Shown here: one piece after another, positions 22,151 through 32,101 of the stretch | How positions within the stretch are numbered: position 1 is the stretch's first letter | Layout: each line of letters starts with the position of its first letter | Source of the DNA: Diphasiastrum complanatum | Lineage: Eukaryota > Streptophyta > Lycopodiopsida > Lycopodiales > Lycopodiaceae | Direction: 5' to 3' | Assembly: GCA_029204225.1 (NCBI GenBank) | Contig: CM055096.1 | Coordinates: forward strand, 6,006,931 to 6,070,930 | DNA: 64,000 nucleotides | Translations under genes and position numbers: made by a program | The notes under the pieces: model-generated | Databases searched by the model: none | What the model saw: the letters and a program-made list of their open reading frames with translations, nothing else | Told to the model about the DNA's origin: nothing

Positions 22151-22885
22151 GATGAGGAAGTACTTGTACACAAAGTACAAATTTGTGAAATGATTCTACA
22201 AATCGATTTTGTGATTCTCAAGAAGCTAGATCTGAATACATCAAGAATCTAGAAAGATCTAAATCACAAATCTTAGAATAAATCTTTACCCAAAATCTAG
22301 TTAATGTAACCAAAAATTTGAATAAAATTATATCAAAGTTAGATCCAATCACCCCTATTTGGACTCCACAAAGACCAATGACTATATCTCTTTAGAGTTG
22401 GAATGGATTTGAAAAGGTTTGATTGCAAACAATGTCCTAGATTTTTTTGTCACTTGGCTAGCTTGAGAGAAATATCAATTTTTGGCAAAACTCTCGAGAT
22501 AAAGGGCATTGAATCACAAAGATCTAAAAAATACTAGGTGGGCAAATCTAGCTACCCTCAAATATTAGATCCAAACATCAACAAGATTCATCAACAATTC
22601 TTGGTGCCTTAGTCTTCTCATTTTACACTTCAAGCTCTTTCCATCAAATGTCTACTTGGATTCAATGGATAAGAAATGAGATTGCTACAAAATTCTAAAG
22701 TGGATGCAACTCACACGTGGCCTGCACTTTCCACACATAAATGCTCACTATAGATCCAAAAAATCAATCAAATCTAACTACTATTTTTCAATTTAAAACT
22801 AAACAACTATAGAGATTGCCAAATCTAGGTTTTTTACACAAAATTTTGCTTTATGATGATCTACCTTTAAGCATGCATGGATATA
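22151..22885 (-). other. Copia 5' leader, minus orientation
   Basis: About 735 bp between the primer-binding site and the gag start. It contains phrases (for example GATCCAATCACCCC at about 22343) that recur at 41819 and near 36130-36190, so it belongs to a repeat family. It contains one CACGTG at 22714. Confidence 0.6.
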
Positions 22886-22897
22886 GCTCTGATACCA
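22886..22897 (-). promoter_or_regulatory. Primer-binding site (initiator Met tRNA)
   Basis: Minus-strand TGGTATCAGAGC. The LTR that should end just to its right is not clear: the adjoining sequence reads TTTTTATA rather than ending in CA. Confidence 0.85.
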
Positions 22898-23010
22898 TAT
22901 AAAAAAAGTGAGTTTTGAGGATCTTGAATAGATCTACCATGACCTACATGCATGAGAGGTTGCACACTACCAAATTACTCTTGATCAACTCGGATTTTCA
23001 AGAGCTATTT

Positions 23011-23302
23011 AGGCTAAAAGCATGGTTTGGTGGTACAAAAAAAGAACCCATTTTTCATTGTACCTTTTGGTAGTACATTTCACTTTTTGGAGATTTGGGA
23101 GAGAGCTTAATAGATGCTACCCACGAGTTAATGCAATGAAGGGATTAGTAATGATGGGCCTACCCTCTTGGAGTATTGGGGGATAAGTGGTGGGCCTACT
23201 CTCTTTCTCTCTCTTCTCCAATAAAAAACATAGCTGCATTTCTATCCAAAAAAGGTAGTGTCTTGACAGTCCATGTTGTACCACAAACCATGCTTTTAGC
23301 CT
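23011..23302. mobile_element. MITE-like element with about 27-bp terminal inverted repeats
   Basis: The left end AGGCTAAAAGCATGGTTTGG and on to TGGTACAA is matched in reverse complement by 23276-23302, with one base inserted. Between them are 238 bp without coding capacity. Total length is 292 bp. Such size and structure fit a non-autonomous DNA transposon. No convincing target duplication was found, so the superfamily is not assigned. Confidence 0.75.
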
Positions 23303-23837
23303 CTAAGACAATTTGGATCTACGCAAGAGCTCTAGTATACAAAAAGTAATCATCATTCAAAGTCCAGCAAGTTTCGTGCACGTCCTTGAAAAAACAAAGT
23401 AAATCTCATTATGGAAGAGCCAAACAAGCACCTTGCTCTCAAGTAGAAAGAGAAACCAACCAAGATCTCAGATAAAGCGAGAAAGGCCAAAGAGTATGCT
23501 AGTCAAAAACTTGATTATCTCTCAAAATCATTACAATTACAATGAGACTCCGCATCCATATAGTGGTAGCTCGAGCTCCTACTCAATAAGGCATGTAGTC
23601 ACCTCTAAACATGATTGGATCCATGATTTGTACCTCATATTTTGATTGGACTTCAAAAGTCAATGTGATGATGAATTTGATCTATGGTGCACTGCTTGCC
23701 AATTTGCACTTCAAACACTTTATGACATGTGTCAATACATCTTATGACTCGACAATCAATTTGAAGAATCATTTGTCGAAGCTATTATCAAGTGTCAATC
23801 TTTGTGGATTTTATTACTCATAATATATATTTCTAAT

Positions 23838-23965
23838 ACAATACTTATGGTAGCACATTTCTCACTTTTTGGAGCTTGATAGGTGCCACGAGTTAATGCA
23901 ATGAAGGCGTCTTTGTGATAATCACGGGCCTACCAATTATGAGCTTAGTAATGATGGACCTACTT
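23838..23965. repeat. Partial second copy of the MITE interior
   Basis: Shares the phrases GGTAGYACATTTC, CGAGTTAATGCAATGAAG and TTAGTAATGATGG with the interior of the 23011-23302 element, in the same orientation. It lacks the terminal inverted repeats. Confidence 0.6.
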
Positions 23966-24009
23966 TATCTAATTTGAATTTAGATAATAAATGCTTTGCC
24001 CTCCAAATG

Positions 24010-24150
24010 ATCAGTTCATTGCTATCTTTGCTTTCTGCTATCAGTGAACATTGCTATTGTTGCTTTCTGCTATGATCAGTTTATGTTGCTATCTTGTTTT
24101 TTGCTATCAGTTCATTGCTATCTTGCTTTCTGCTAGATCGGTTCATTGTT
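24010..24150. repeat. Short tandem repeat (TTGCTATC/TTTCTGCTATCAGTTCA units)
   Basis: Four imperfect units of roughly 30-40 bp, each with TTGCTATC..GCTTTCTGCTA..TCAGTTCA. It begins exactly where the gypsy RT sequence at 24152 ends, so it marks a junction. Confidence 0.75.
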
Positions 24151-24151
24151 A

Positions 24152-25010
24152 TCATTCACTACTTAGAACAGGATATATGATACCCGCTCTTATGCATTTA
24201 TCTAATTCATCTTTCACTAATAATGAATACTTTGGATTTAATCTGTATTGTCTTTGCCTAACAGGTACGACTCCTTGGATCAAGTCTATTCTATGCACTT
24301 CCCGTTTAATCGGGATACAAGTTAAATCTTCCCTTGACCAAGCAAATACATTTTGATATTTTTGAAGGTATACTATATACTCTTCCCGTTCTTGGTCTGA
24401 CTGGTGTTTATACAAATTCATAATCTTAACCTTACTAATTTCTGTTTCTACATAATCAGTCTTATCTACCATTCCCTCAGTCAGGCTTGCTCTGGTTCCA
24501 CCTAGAACTTCCCTTGACTCGGATGTTGGAAACTCATTTTCTTCCTCCTCATCTATTTCATAACATTCTATGAAATTGATCCAGGATTCTGTAGGTCCTG
24601 CTATCTCCTCACCCCATCTCATAAGGTGACCTCCTACTGGACTGGCTGTGAGAATGTCTAGAAAGAATATTTGTTTGGTGGACCAATTTATAGTAGCATC
24701 TGCCTGGTATAACCATGGTCTTCCAAATAATATTGAGTATGGTGGCATATCTAATGGGTTTATGACAAAGACTTTCATGACGAGCGTCTCTATCTCTATA
24801 ATTACACTAACACCCCTCAGCTCTCCTACTCGTATGCATCTAGATGCATCTGCTAAATGAATTTCATGATGAGTAGTAGGCTGTATTTGGTCTTCTAGTC
24901 CTAACTATTTAACCATTGTTAATACTAGATCTTGAGTCTACTAATATTCTATTAATAGTATAGCCTCCTATACTGGCACTTATCTCTGGGACTCCACAAT
25001 CTCCTCTATC
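24152..25010 (-). pseudogene. Gypsy second retropepsin domain and RT N-terminus
   Basis: The domain opens ISASIGGYTINRILVDSRSSIN, where the catalytic D-[ST]-G is DSR. It continues in a shifted frame with LADASRCIRVGELRGV and closes with LFGRPWLYQADATINW, the usual end of plant gypsy proteases. A linker leads to VHRIDLIQGVVPVRQRQYRL and LVKDELDKCIRAGIIYPV, the N-terminal block of gypsy RT. Everything downstream of that block is gone. A frameshift and stop near 24905 and the Gly-to-Arg change inactivate it. Confidence 0.72.
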
Positions 25011-25640
25011 TACATATTCTACTCTATTGCTATATGCAGGTATGGATAATGTAACAAAACTCTCCCCTTCCTCAGTCCTTACAGAATGAACCCCTTCATC
25101 ATTTGAAGTATAACTCGAGGAAGATGTAGGCGTCTCGCCTTCATATTTGTCCTTCTCCCAGGATATAGTAATCCGCTTATGGATCTTTCCTTCTGATGTC
25201 ACCATCTGGTCCCGGAAGGTAATCTCCTTCTTCCTCCTGCGGGTAATAACATCGGCTTGATATAGCCATGGTCTCTCTAATAAGACTTTATAAGATGATT
25301 CCCTAGTGGTCTTTAATATAATGAAATCCATCAAAAACTAATGGTCACCAATGGAAACTATGACCCAAGACAATTCCCCTATTGGAGTTCTCCTAGTTGC
25401 ATCTGCTAATCTCAGATGTCTAAGTGTAGGCGCTATCCTCTGATGAATGCCTAACTCATACGCTGTCTCTTCAGTCATTATATTTACACTGGATCTGAAA
25501 TCTATGGGTACACTATAAATCCATTAATTATCACCTGGATTTCAGGTGGGCCTTCGTGACCATGGTTTATCAATCCTACGTCGACTAATGGCAATTTAGT
25601 TTTCCTTTTCTTTTTCCTTTGCAAAAATTGTTCAATCTCT
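25011..25640 (-). pseudogene. Gypsy first retropepsin domain
   Basis: Read on the minus strand: PEIQVIINGFIV, a frameshift, then PIDFRSSVNIMTEETAYELG (active site DFR in place of DSG), LRLADATRRTPIGELSWV, and LLERPWLYQADV. This has the same order of landmarks as the domain that follows it, down to the shared RPWLYQAD ending. About 90 residues rich in Ser/Glu separate the two. The duplication is a feature of the parent element, since both copies have diverged strongly. Confidence 0.68.
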
Positions 25641-25899
25641 TTTTTATAATATTGATTATCCTCTAATAGCTATTTAAAAGTTATATTGGGCATTCTAGAG
25701 GCAAAATCTTCCACTATGTCATATGAATGATGCCTAAGTGGCGATGGGTCTCTAGGTATCTCACTTTTTTTTTTTTTAAAACTTTTTTTGTTTCTTCGTT
25801 TCTTTGTCTAGGAGTTTCTTAGCTTTGAAACTGATATCTGGTTCATAGTATTTTTCATTAGATCTATCAAAGTCTAGGTCTTTAGAAATTTCCGCGGTT

Positions 25900-26690
25900 T
25901 GCTCTGTAGGTTGCATTTTAGTTATCACGTTTTTCGCACTTTTTTGTAGTTTTCGCAATATTCGCATTTTTCTCCTCCTTAGTTTTCTTTTTATCTCTAA
26001 GAGTTGGCATATTCTTCCTACTTCTAGTTGTGATTTTATTTAAATCTAAGTCTAATTCAGGCCAATCTTGGTCTTGATTTTCTATGGTCTCGGACTCTAC
26101 TTCTATCCTTTGGACTACCATGTCAGTGTTAGCTTTAGATGGCCATGGCTCATCTTCTCTAGGCATATTAACAAATCACATTTTAGACCGTGGCTGTTGT
26201 GGCTGGGGACATTCGGCAGTGACATGTCCTTCGCATTTGCAATTAGAACAAAGTGGCACATATTCTACTGACCTCCTAGGTTCAGCACAATCAGGCAAAT
26301 AATGACCAGGGGCTCCGCAATTATAGCATGAACCACCCTTTACTCTTGGTGGAGGAGTGGAATCTCGTCCCTCCTCTACGCAAAATAGTATACTGTTGGC
26401 TATTGCGTAGTTTGAATGTAAAATTCTTTTGGTTAGAAGGAATCGCGGTATAGGCTACCTCCTCATGATTATCAACCAAATAGAGGAATAATTCTTCCTC
26501 CACATAGCTGGTTTGTAAATTAGGACAATTCATTTTAGAATGGCCCTCTTTACCACAGGCTGTACATCAAATGTTAGCATTTGATTTTGCTTTCTTCCTT
26601 TTAGCTTTAACGTCTGACATCTGGACTTTTAAGTCCCCCATTTCTTTCGCTAATCAATATCTTTGGATAACCAGATTTGTCATTGTAGTA
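25900..26690 (-). pseudogene. Gypsy gag C-terminus with three zinc knuckles
   Basis: Minus strand: a Lys-rich helix (LAKEMGDLKVQMSDVKAKRKK), then CTACGKEGHSKMNC near 26530-26570, CYNCGAPGHYLPDC near 26285-26325, and CSNCKCEGHVTAEC near 26205-26245. All three have CX2CX4HX4C spacing. A charged linker (PELDLDLNKITTRSRKNM) leads to protease. One stop precedes the first knuckle. Three nucleocapsid knuckles are more than the usual one or two. They would bind packaged RNA. Confidence 0.7.
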
Positions 26691-26850
26691 TTCTGCTTTG
26701 AATATTACATTCACCATCTGTCCATCACCCTTGTACACTTATCGATCTGAAAGAGGAGGTTTCTCTCTCTCTTGCGAACGATAAAACCTTTTATACTACT
26801 TACTTTACTGATTTTGTGGAAATCTATAACGACTAGGCTATCACATAACT

Positions 26851-26868
26851 TGGCGCCGTTGCGGGGGA
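26851..26868 (+). promoter_or_regulatory. Gypsy primer-binding site
   Basis: TGGCGCCGTTGC followed by a G run resembles the plant Athila/Tat-type primer-binding site (tRNA-Asp in flowering plants). It lies six bases after TCACA, a possible LTR end at 26845. Confidence 0.75.
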
Positions 26869-26934
26869 GACGAATCTTTGTCTTTTCATGATTTTTAAGT
26901 GTACTAAGTCCGCCGAATCTTTTTCATGTAATGT

Positions 26935-27525
26935 ATGCCACGAGATCAGCCACGCACAACTATTGAGCAGAAACATTTAGAACGAGTACAACAATTAGAA
27001 GCTTATAAAAAGACACTCGATTTGTACTTCCAGAATCTGCGAAATTCACCAATAAGAGTAAGATTCAGTCCTGAAGCATTTGATAACCTTTATAACACTT
27101 CCGTAGCACTTGTAAACACATTTGAATGAGAGCTTGCCAATTCATCGAATCCATTTGAATTTTCATCTTCGGAACATAGATCTGATTCTAGTTGTGAATC
27201 TGAGTCCGACCAAGACCCTGATCCACCATCAGAGCCATAATTTAAACAGGAGCGTGAACCATCTGAACATAGTTCCGAGTCATCTGATCCATCCGATTCA
27301 CCGGATCCGCCACCTAACCCACCACCTGATAATATGACGAATCCAACACCACCCACATCTACCAAAATTAGATATGACTTCTTCAAAGGGTCATCATCTG
27401 ACGATGCGGATAGCTATTTATCATAGTTCGAATCAATTACTATAACCAATAAGAAAAACACTGACGAGGATAAAGTTAGAATTTTAACAGGTCTTCTGTG
27501 CAAGCAGGCGAAAATACAGCAGTAA
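26935..27525 (+). pseudogene. Gypsy gag N-terminal half, plus strand
   Basis: ATG 26935 gives MPRDQPRTTIEQKHLERVQQ, a coiled-coil opening, with a stop at 27127-27129. The frame continues through a Ser/Glu/Pro-rich low-complexity segment to KIRYDFFKGSSSDDADSYLS and DEDKVRILTGLLCKQAKIQQ, the start of a gypsy capsid domain, and is then lost at about 27525. Two further stops interrupt it. The primer-binding site 84 bases upstream makes this the 5' end of an element oriented away from the minus-strand gypsy at 24152-26690. Confidence 0.72.
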
Positions 27526-28505
27526 GCAATTAATCTAACAACAACAAGCAAAAAGATCCTTCACATAGAAGCTATTCGGCTTTTAACTCCTCTTAACAAG
27601 CACAAGGAATCAGTTATTATCACAGCAAGCAAACAAAGCAGAACGTCAGTTAAGTTCTTTATTTGAACACATAGCTCATTCAGAATTAAGAGAGGTTCTG
27701 ATTCGAGTTAAGCTTAAGGCTTTGACTAAATTGTCACTCTCAGACGTTGCCTGCAAATCCACGTTAGGAATTCAGTACAAGTGAAGAGTGAACCACAAAC
27801 AGATGTCTATCTAAATCGGTTACTAACTAACTCAAAGTGTGTTCGCTCAATTGGTAAGAAGTGCAACTGTAATAGATAACAGAGGAAAGGAATGCACAAG
27901 CTATGAAACTAGCTCTCTTCTATCTATTGATAGCTCAATCTTTGCGTATGTACAATGGCTTTGAGTGTCGCCCTTATAGGAACGAACACCGGTCTGAGTG
28001 TCGATCACCAACCATTAAGATGTTGGTTGGGATCCGCTAATGTGTCGCTATAGAACGTCGCACAAAATGTCGCGAGTTCTTACTTAAAATGAATATACAA
28101 AACGCAAGTAGGCCTTTACATGAATTTAGGCACTATAGCATATTTTCGTGTACAAAAATTGTTATTTTTTACAATATAAAACATTGAATTTGGATAATGT
28201 GGAATCATAGGCCTCCATGGAAGGTCTGTGCGACGATACTCTATTATCAGAGTTCTATGCCCCTAATAAGATAAAGTGCTCCAGACCATATAATACTAAA
28301 AGTCATGCAAGCAAGATGTAATACATGCACACTCTATTGCACTCAAAGTAGAATAATAATACCTATCGTGTTATGAAGTGTGACCGAATTCACCGAGTGA
28401 TCTGTATCAGTCTGCTATATTGAGAAGACATTTGTTATTATTAAAAGGGAAACAAGACATTTATTTTTCTATTGCGCAATGTGAATCACATTATGGTGAT
28501 GTCAT
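27526..28505. other. No gene recognised; possible LTR-like segment
   Basis: No coding motif seen. The minus strand has CCTATAAGGGCGACACTC near 27969-27986, which could be a TATA box and start region of an LTR. I found no LTR ends to support this. Confidence 0.3.
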
Positions 28506-28875
28506 TTTCTTGTTCTTATGTGTTTGTAACACCCACCCATGGCGGATAGTAGACGAGACTCCAACGACGACCAGGGCTCCCGATGCTAATTACATTTTAG
28601 CTAGGGCCGGTAGGTTGGTCATCCTCGATCTAAACGGGATGGTGTTAAACACTTATTGAACAAAACCGGATGGCCCTTTTCTAAATTGCTTCAAAAGAAA
28701 CATAATCCGAGTGCATAACAACTGCTATAGTTTTCTGAGGCCCGGGGCTAAGATGTTCTTGAAAAAACTAGCCGAGGCGGGAGTGCACATAATGTGGAGC
28801 AGCATGAGATATTTGAAGGTCATGAAAATACTGCAGACCTGCTTCCCTGAAGAAATGCAACAAAGATTTTTCTGA
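28506..28875 (+). pseudogene. NIF/FCP1-type HAD phosphatase fragment
   Basis: One frame reads GRLVILDLNGMVLNTY, a TGA at 28657-28659, then NCYSFLRPGAKMFLKKL and AGVHIMWSSM, KVMKILQTCFPEEM, ending at TGA 28873-28875. This is the core of the NLI-interacting-factor/FCP1-SCP phosphatase fold: hhhDLNG, then FLRPG, then hhWSS. The catalytic signature is normally DLDGT; here the second Asp is Asn, as also occurs in a plant subgroup of this family. Only about 100 residues are present, with no downstream Lys/DD motifs. It may be one exon of a gene or a captured, dead fragment; the internal stop favours the latter. Confidence 0.6.
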
Positions 28876-28913
28876 TAGTACCAACAAACGAGTCTAGACA
28901 ATCTAATTGTTAA

Positions 28914-29337
28914 TGTCAGTACATGTAAGGGTAAGGTGTATGTGTGTACGTGTTAGTGTGTAAGTGTAAGCAATTGTAAGTGTGAGTGTTAGCATTCACT
29001 TAGATCTTCACTTACATCACTAAGTGTAAGTGCTAGTTTGGGTTTATGTATATAAGTTCAAGTGTTTTAGTATAAGTCTAAGTGCAAGCGTAAGTAAATA
29101 TTAGTCCAAGTGTGATTACAAATCTATGTGTAAGTGCAAGACCGCGTTAGTGCAAGTGTGTAAGTGTAAGCAATTGTAAATGTGAGTGTAAATTAGTGTA
29201 AGTGCAAGGGTAGCTAAGTGTAGGCGTGAGTGTGGATGTAGGTGTGTTAGTGCTAGTGTAGGTGTGTGAGTGTGATAGTGTGGATGTGAGTGTGACAGTG
29301 CAAGTTAGTTTAAATGTAAGCGTTGACGTTGATGTGG
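28914..29337 (+). repeat. Degenerate GTGTAA/AAGTGT minisatellite
   Basis: About 420 bp dominated by TAAGTG, GTGTAAGTG, GTGAGTGT and similar 6-bp units, strongly G/T/A on the plus strand with little C. Units are too varied for a young array. It is not the plant telomere repeat. Confidence 0.8.
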
Positions 29338-30257
29338 GTTTTTAAGTTATGTGAATATTATTTACCTTTATCATCCTTCATTTCTTCTTGCTACTATGTA
29401 TGGTATATGCCACTTTTCTAGCATAAATGTAAAATTAGATATAGATGCATGGAAAAAATAATAGCTCAAATCTTTTTAAAATCATTGTTGATGTAATATG
29501 TATTCATAGGAGGTTTCCTGTGAACATTTTTTTGGTTGAGAAATGATTGTGAGGCTCTTAAGCAGCACCTTTTTGTATCATCGTGCTTTGGAAGAATACA
29601 CTCAATGTGTTTCCCTTATGCAAGACCCTCACACGGCTCTGGAATGTGATATCATGGTTTAGGGTGGAGCATTTAAATGAGTGGGGTAATTTAGCAAAAC
29701 TTGTGTGGGAGTGCTATAATGGAACTTTTTGAAAAGATAACACAATCTCATGAAAATGGAACAGAGTTTCAACTTGAGACAAAGTCCACATAGCATAAAA
29801 GAAAAACATCTGAACACCAAAATCAATTTCCAAGAGAATATTGAAAAGATGTAAAGAAGAAACAATTAGTGAGCAAGGAAATCAGTTCTACTAATTGCCT
29901 TGTCAAGGCAGATCATTAGACCAAAAAATATATATTTTGAGAGTAGACATAAATCAAATATTCAGCAGCAGATAGATGGCAACTGCCTGCCTATCCTTCC
30001 AAGGTGAACAGGTAGCGACAAAGGAATATTGCAACTCTTGAACTTGTGACATGTCCAGAGAAAAACCGATTAAAAAAGCTTTGGCCAAATTTGGGTATAG
30101 ACATGCATCAAACTAACAAGATGAGGAAAAGGCCCATTGAGAAGCTTGGATACAAGGTGAGGAAAAGGCCCATTGATGATAGATACCCTCAGAAAATCAC
30201 TTTTCAAAAAACGATAGAACACAAACAACAATTTTTAAAAAAATGTGCTATCTAACT
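29338..30257. other. No gene recognised; one short tandem duplication
   Basis: AT-rich. A 20-base phrase, GAGGAAAAGGCCCATTGA with flanks, occurs twice at about 30120-30175. The 69-codon frame across it (30046-30255) has no recognisable domain. Confidence 0.4.
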
Positions 30258-30975
30258 CAATCCTCGTCGTCAACAAACAACAATCTTGGACGCTTTCTTG
30301 AATTCTCGACACGAACCGTGCCGCACGAATGCTCCATCTCTCTGGCCAAGGACTCTGCATAGACATGCAATTTTCTGATAGTAAAGTAGCAATGCATTGC
30401 ATAATCCTGAAACATCTCTAAATATCATACAATGAGTTTATAATTACCATCCTTGGAACTCTTCTATGTCCCAGTCATTGATTTGTACCTCCTTCGCACC
30501 TGCTTCTACGTCGTATGTTTGGGATGAAGCCATTGGGGTCTTTGTTTGAGTAACACAATGCAACATGAAGATACTCAAACAAATGTAAAGTAGTTCGTAA
30601 CATGAAACAAAACATGATAGTCTAACTAGATGCTCTCTTAGCTTTGATGACCTAGAAGATCGTCACCAAATGATGAATCCACAAAATGAATCACATCATT
30701 GTTAAAACCTCTCGTTACATCACATTGATAAGTTCCAATAAAGTATCTGAAAGATAATAAAAGATGTTAGAAACGTGAAGCAAGACAGCAAAGCAGAAAG
30801 CAACAACTAGATCACATAATGCTCTCACCATATCGCCTGGAAGCCAACTCCAGCAAATGTTTGTCCTTCTCCATTGCAATACAGTGCCTATTTGTGCTAG
30901 CAACAGCGTACAACGAACCGCCACATCCCACGAGGGGTAAAAGTCAAACTCTAAGTCTAATATGAAAATTGGACT
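30258..30975 (-). pseudogene. Candidate multi-exon gene remnant with methyltransferase-like motif
   Basis: The minus strand holds several protein-like segments. (a) 30829-30930 reads VGCGGSLYAVASTNRHCIAM and EKDKHLLELASRRY, resembling motifs I-II of SAM-dependent N6/N4 DNA methyltransferases (glycine loop, then acidic E/D). It ends at a good donor (GTGAGAG); the acceptor TTTCAG lies before 30746. (b) Just inside, FIGTYQCDVTRGFNNDVIHF and VDSSFGDDLL. (c) 30425-30533 MASSQTYDVEAGAKEVQIND. (d) 30258-30382 HVYAESLAREMEHSCGTVRV, ending SRKRPRLLFVDDED. Frames across junctions do not all agree, so it is probably broken. Family assignment is tentative. Confidence 0.35.
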
Positions 30976-32101
30976 CAATTGCCAACTATACAAATATGAC
31001 CAAAATAGCAAAACTAGTTGAAATTTCTCACACCATTTTTTTGACCATTTTTTTTTAAAAATGCTACAAATTAGCATTGGAAAGCCTTTGCTTTCTTGTA
31101 GTGACAAATTAGGATCTATGAGTTAGGGCTTGAATGTGGCATTTCTAACTAATGACCAAACTCAAACAAGAGCATCTCCCCACTTGAAGGTTTATGGCTG
31201 ACTTAAAACTGTGATATCTAATCTATTATGGTTTAGACAATAACATATATCTCCTCACATCATGGTTTAGGACGTGTTTATGACCAATGAGTAAGTTCAG
31301 CTCAAATAAGGTGTTTATGACCAATTATTGAGCACATCCAGATACTGAGACATCAATCTTACAAATCAAATAAGTCATCTCCAACCAATGAGCTTATAAC
31401 TGGAAATAACATTTTGACAAATAGGAAATTGAAAATGGTAAACTAAGTATCCCAATAGTATTGCTTGTTTGGAATAAAAACATTCTAAGAATCATTTCAA
31501 TGAAAATATTTCATAAGGTTCAAGCATATGTTCTTTGAGAGCAGGTAAAGTGACATCATGCTATCACAATGAGCTCTGCTAAAATACGGTTTACGTTATG
31601 GATGCTTGCAAGAACAAGTATTATTTGTGGGCATCCTTGATACTATTGATTATTCCGTACTTAAGTCTGCAAAAATGTTCGATTGAGCTCTTGAATATCA
31701 GCAGTTATTCGATGCAAAAGCAAATAGAAAAAACTTACAGAAATAGATTGGGATCTTTTGCAGTGTAAAACTTTTCTTTGCATCTACTGAAAATTAGCGG
31801 GGATGAATACATTTATGTGCCGTCCTCAAGAGACGTAGGAAGGTAAAACTTTTCATGATTTGCTTCATAAATAAAAATCATTATAAGATCAATAGAAGCA
31901 TAATTTGGCCTGGTCTATATAGTACTTTCAAACTTTCATCACTACTCTACAGTAGATCCGCTCATTTAGGCGTGTCTCTTTTGAGCAACAGACAAAGGCT
32001 TGCATTTTTGTTTATACAAGAAAGTATCTTATATGATTGTGCCTAGAATTGCAGACGACTGTCTACCGAAGTGACAATCTACCGAGAAAGCATGTCTATG
32101 A
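30976..32101. other. No gene recognised
   Basis: AT-rich flank between the methyltransferase-like remnant and the SRPBCC gene. It holds the 3' UTR of the latter on the minus strand; ATATAAGATACTTTC near 32025-32040 is a possible polyadenylation area, but no clear AATAAA is seen. Confidence 0.4.

Larger units (their letters stand above)
24152..26690 (-). mobile_element. Ty3/gypsy element, minus strand, truncated in RT
   Basis: On the minus strand from 26690: gag C-terminus with three CCHC knuckles, an acidic/basic linker, one retropepsin-like domain, a spacer, a second retropepsin-like domain, a linker, and the first 50 or so residues of reverse transcriptase. It ends at a tandem repeat at 24150. 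No LTR of this copy is visible. The 5' end abuts an oppositely oriented gypsy element. Confidence 0.75.

Noticed and set aside
20319-22897. tRNA genes at TGGTATCAGAGC sites
   Set aside because: The matches are 12-base primer-binding sites beside LTRs or copia leaders with no cloverleaf.
24152-26690. Integrated pararetrovirus
   Set aside because: The zinc knuckles, retropepsin and RT order fits Ty3/gypsy, and no movement-protein or coat signature was seen.
28914-29337. Interstitial telomere
   Set aside because: Units are GTGTAA/AAGTGT types, not TTTAGGG or TTAGGG.
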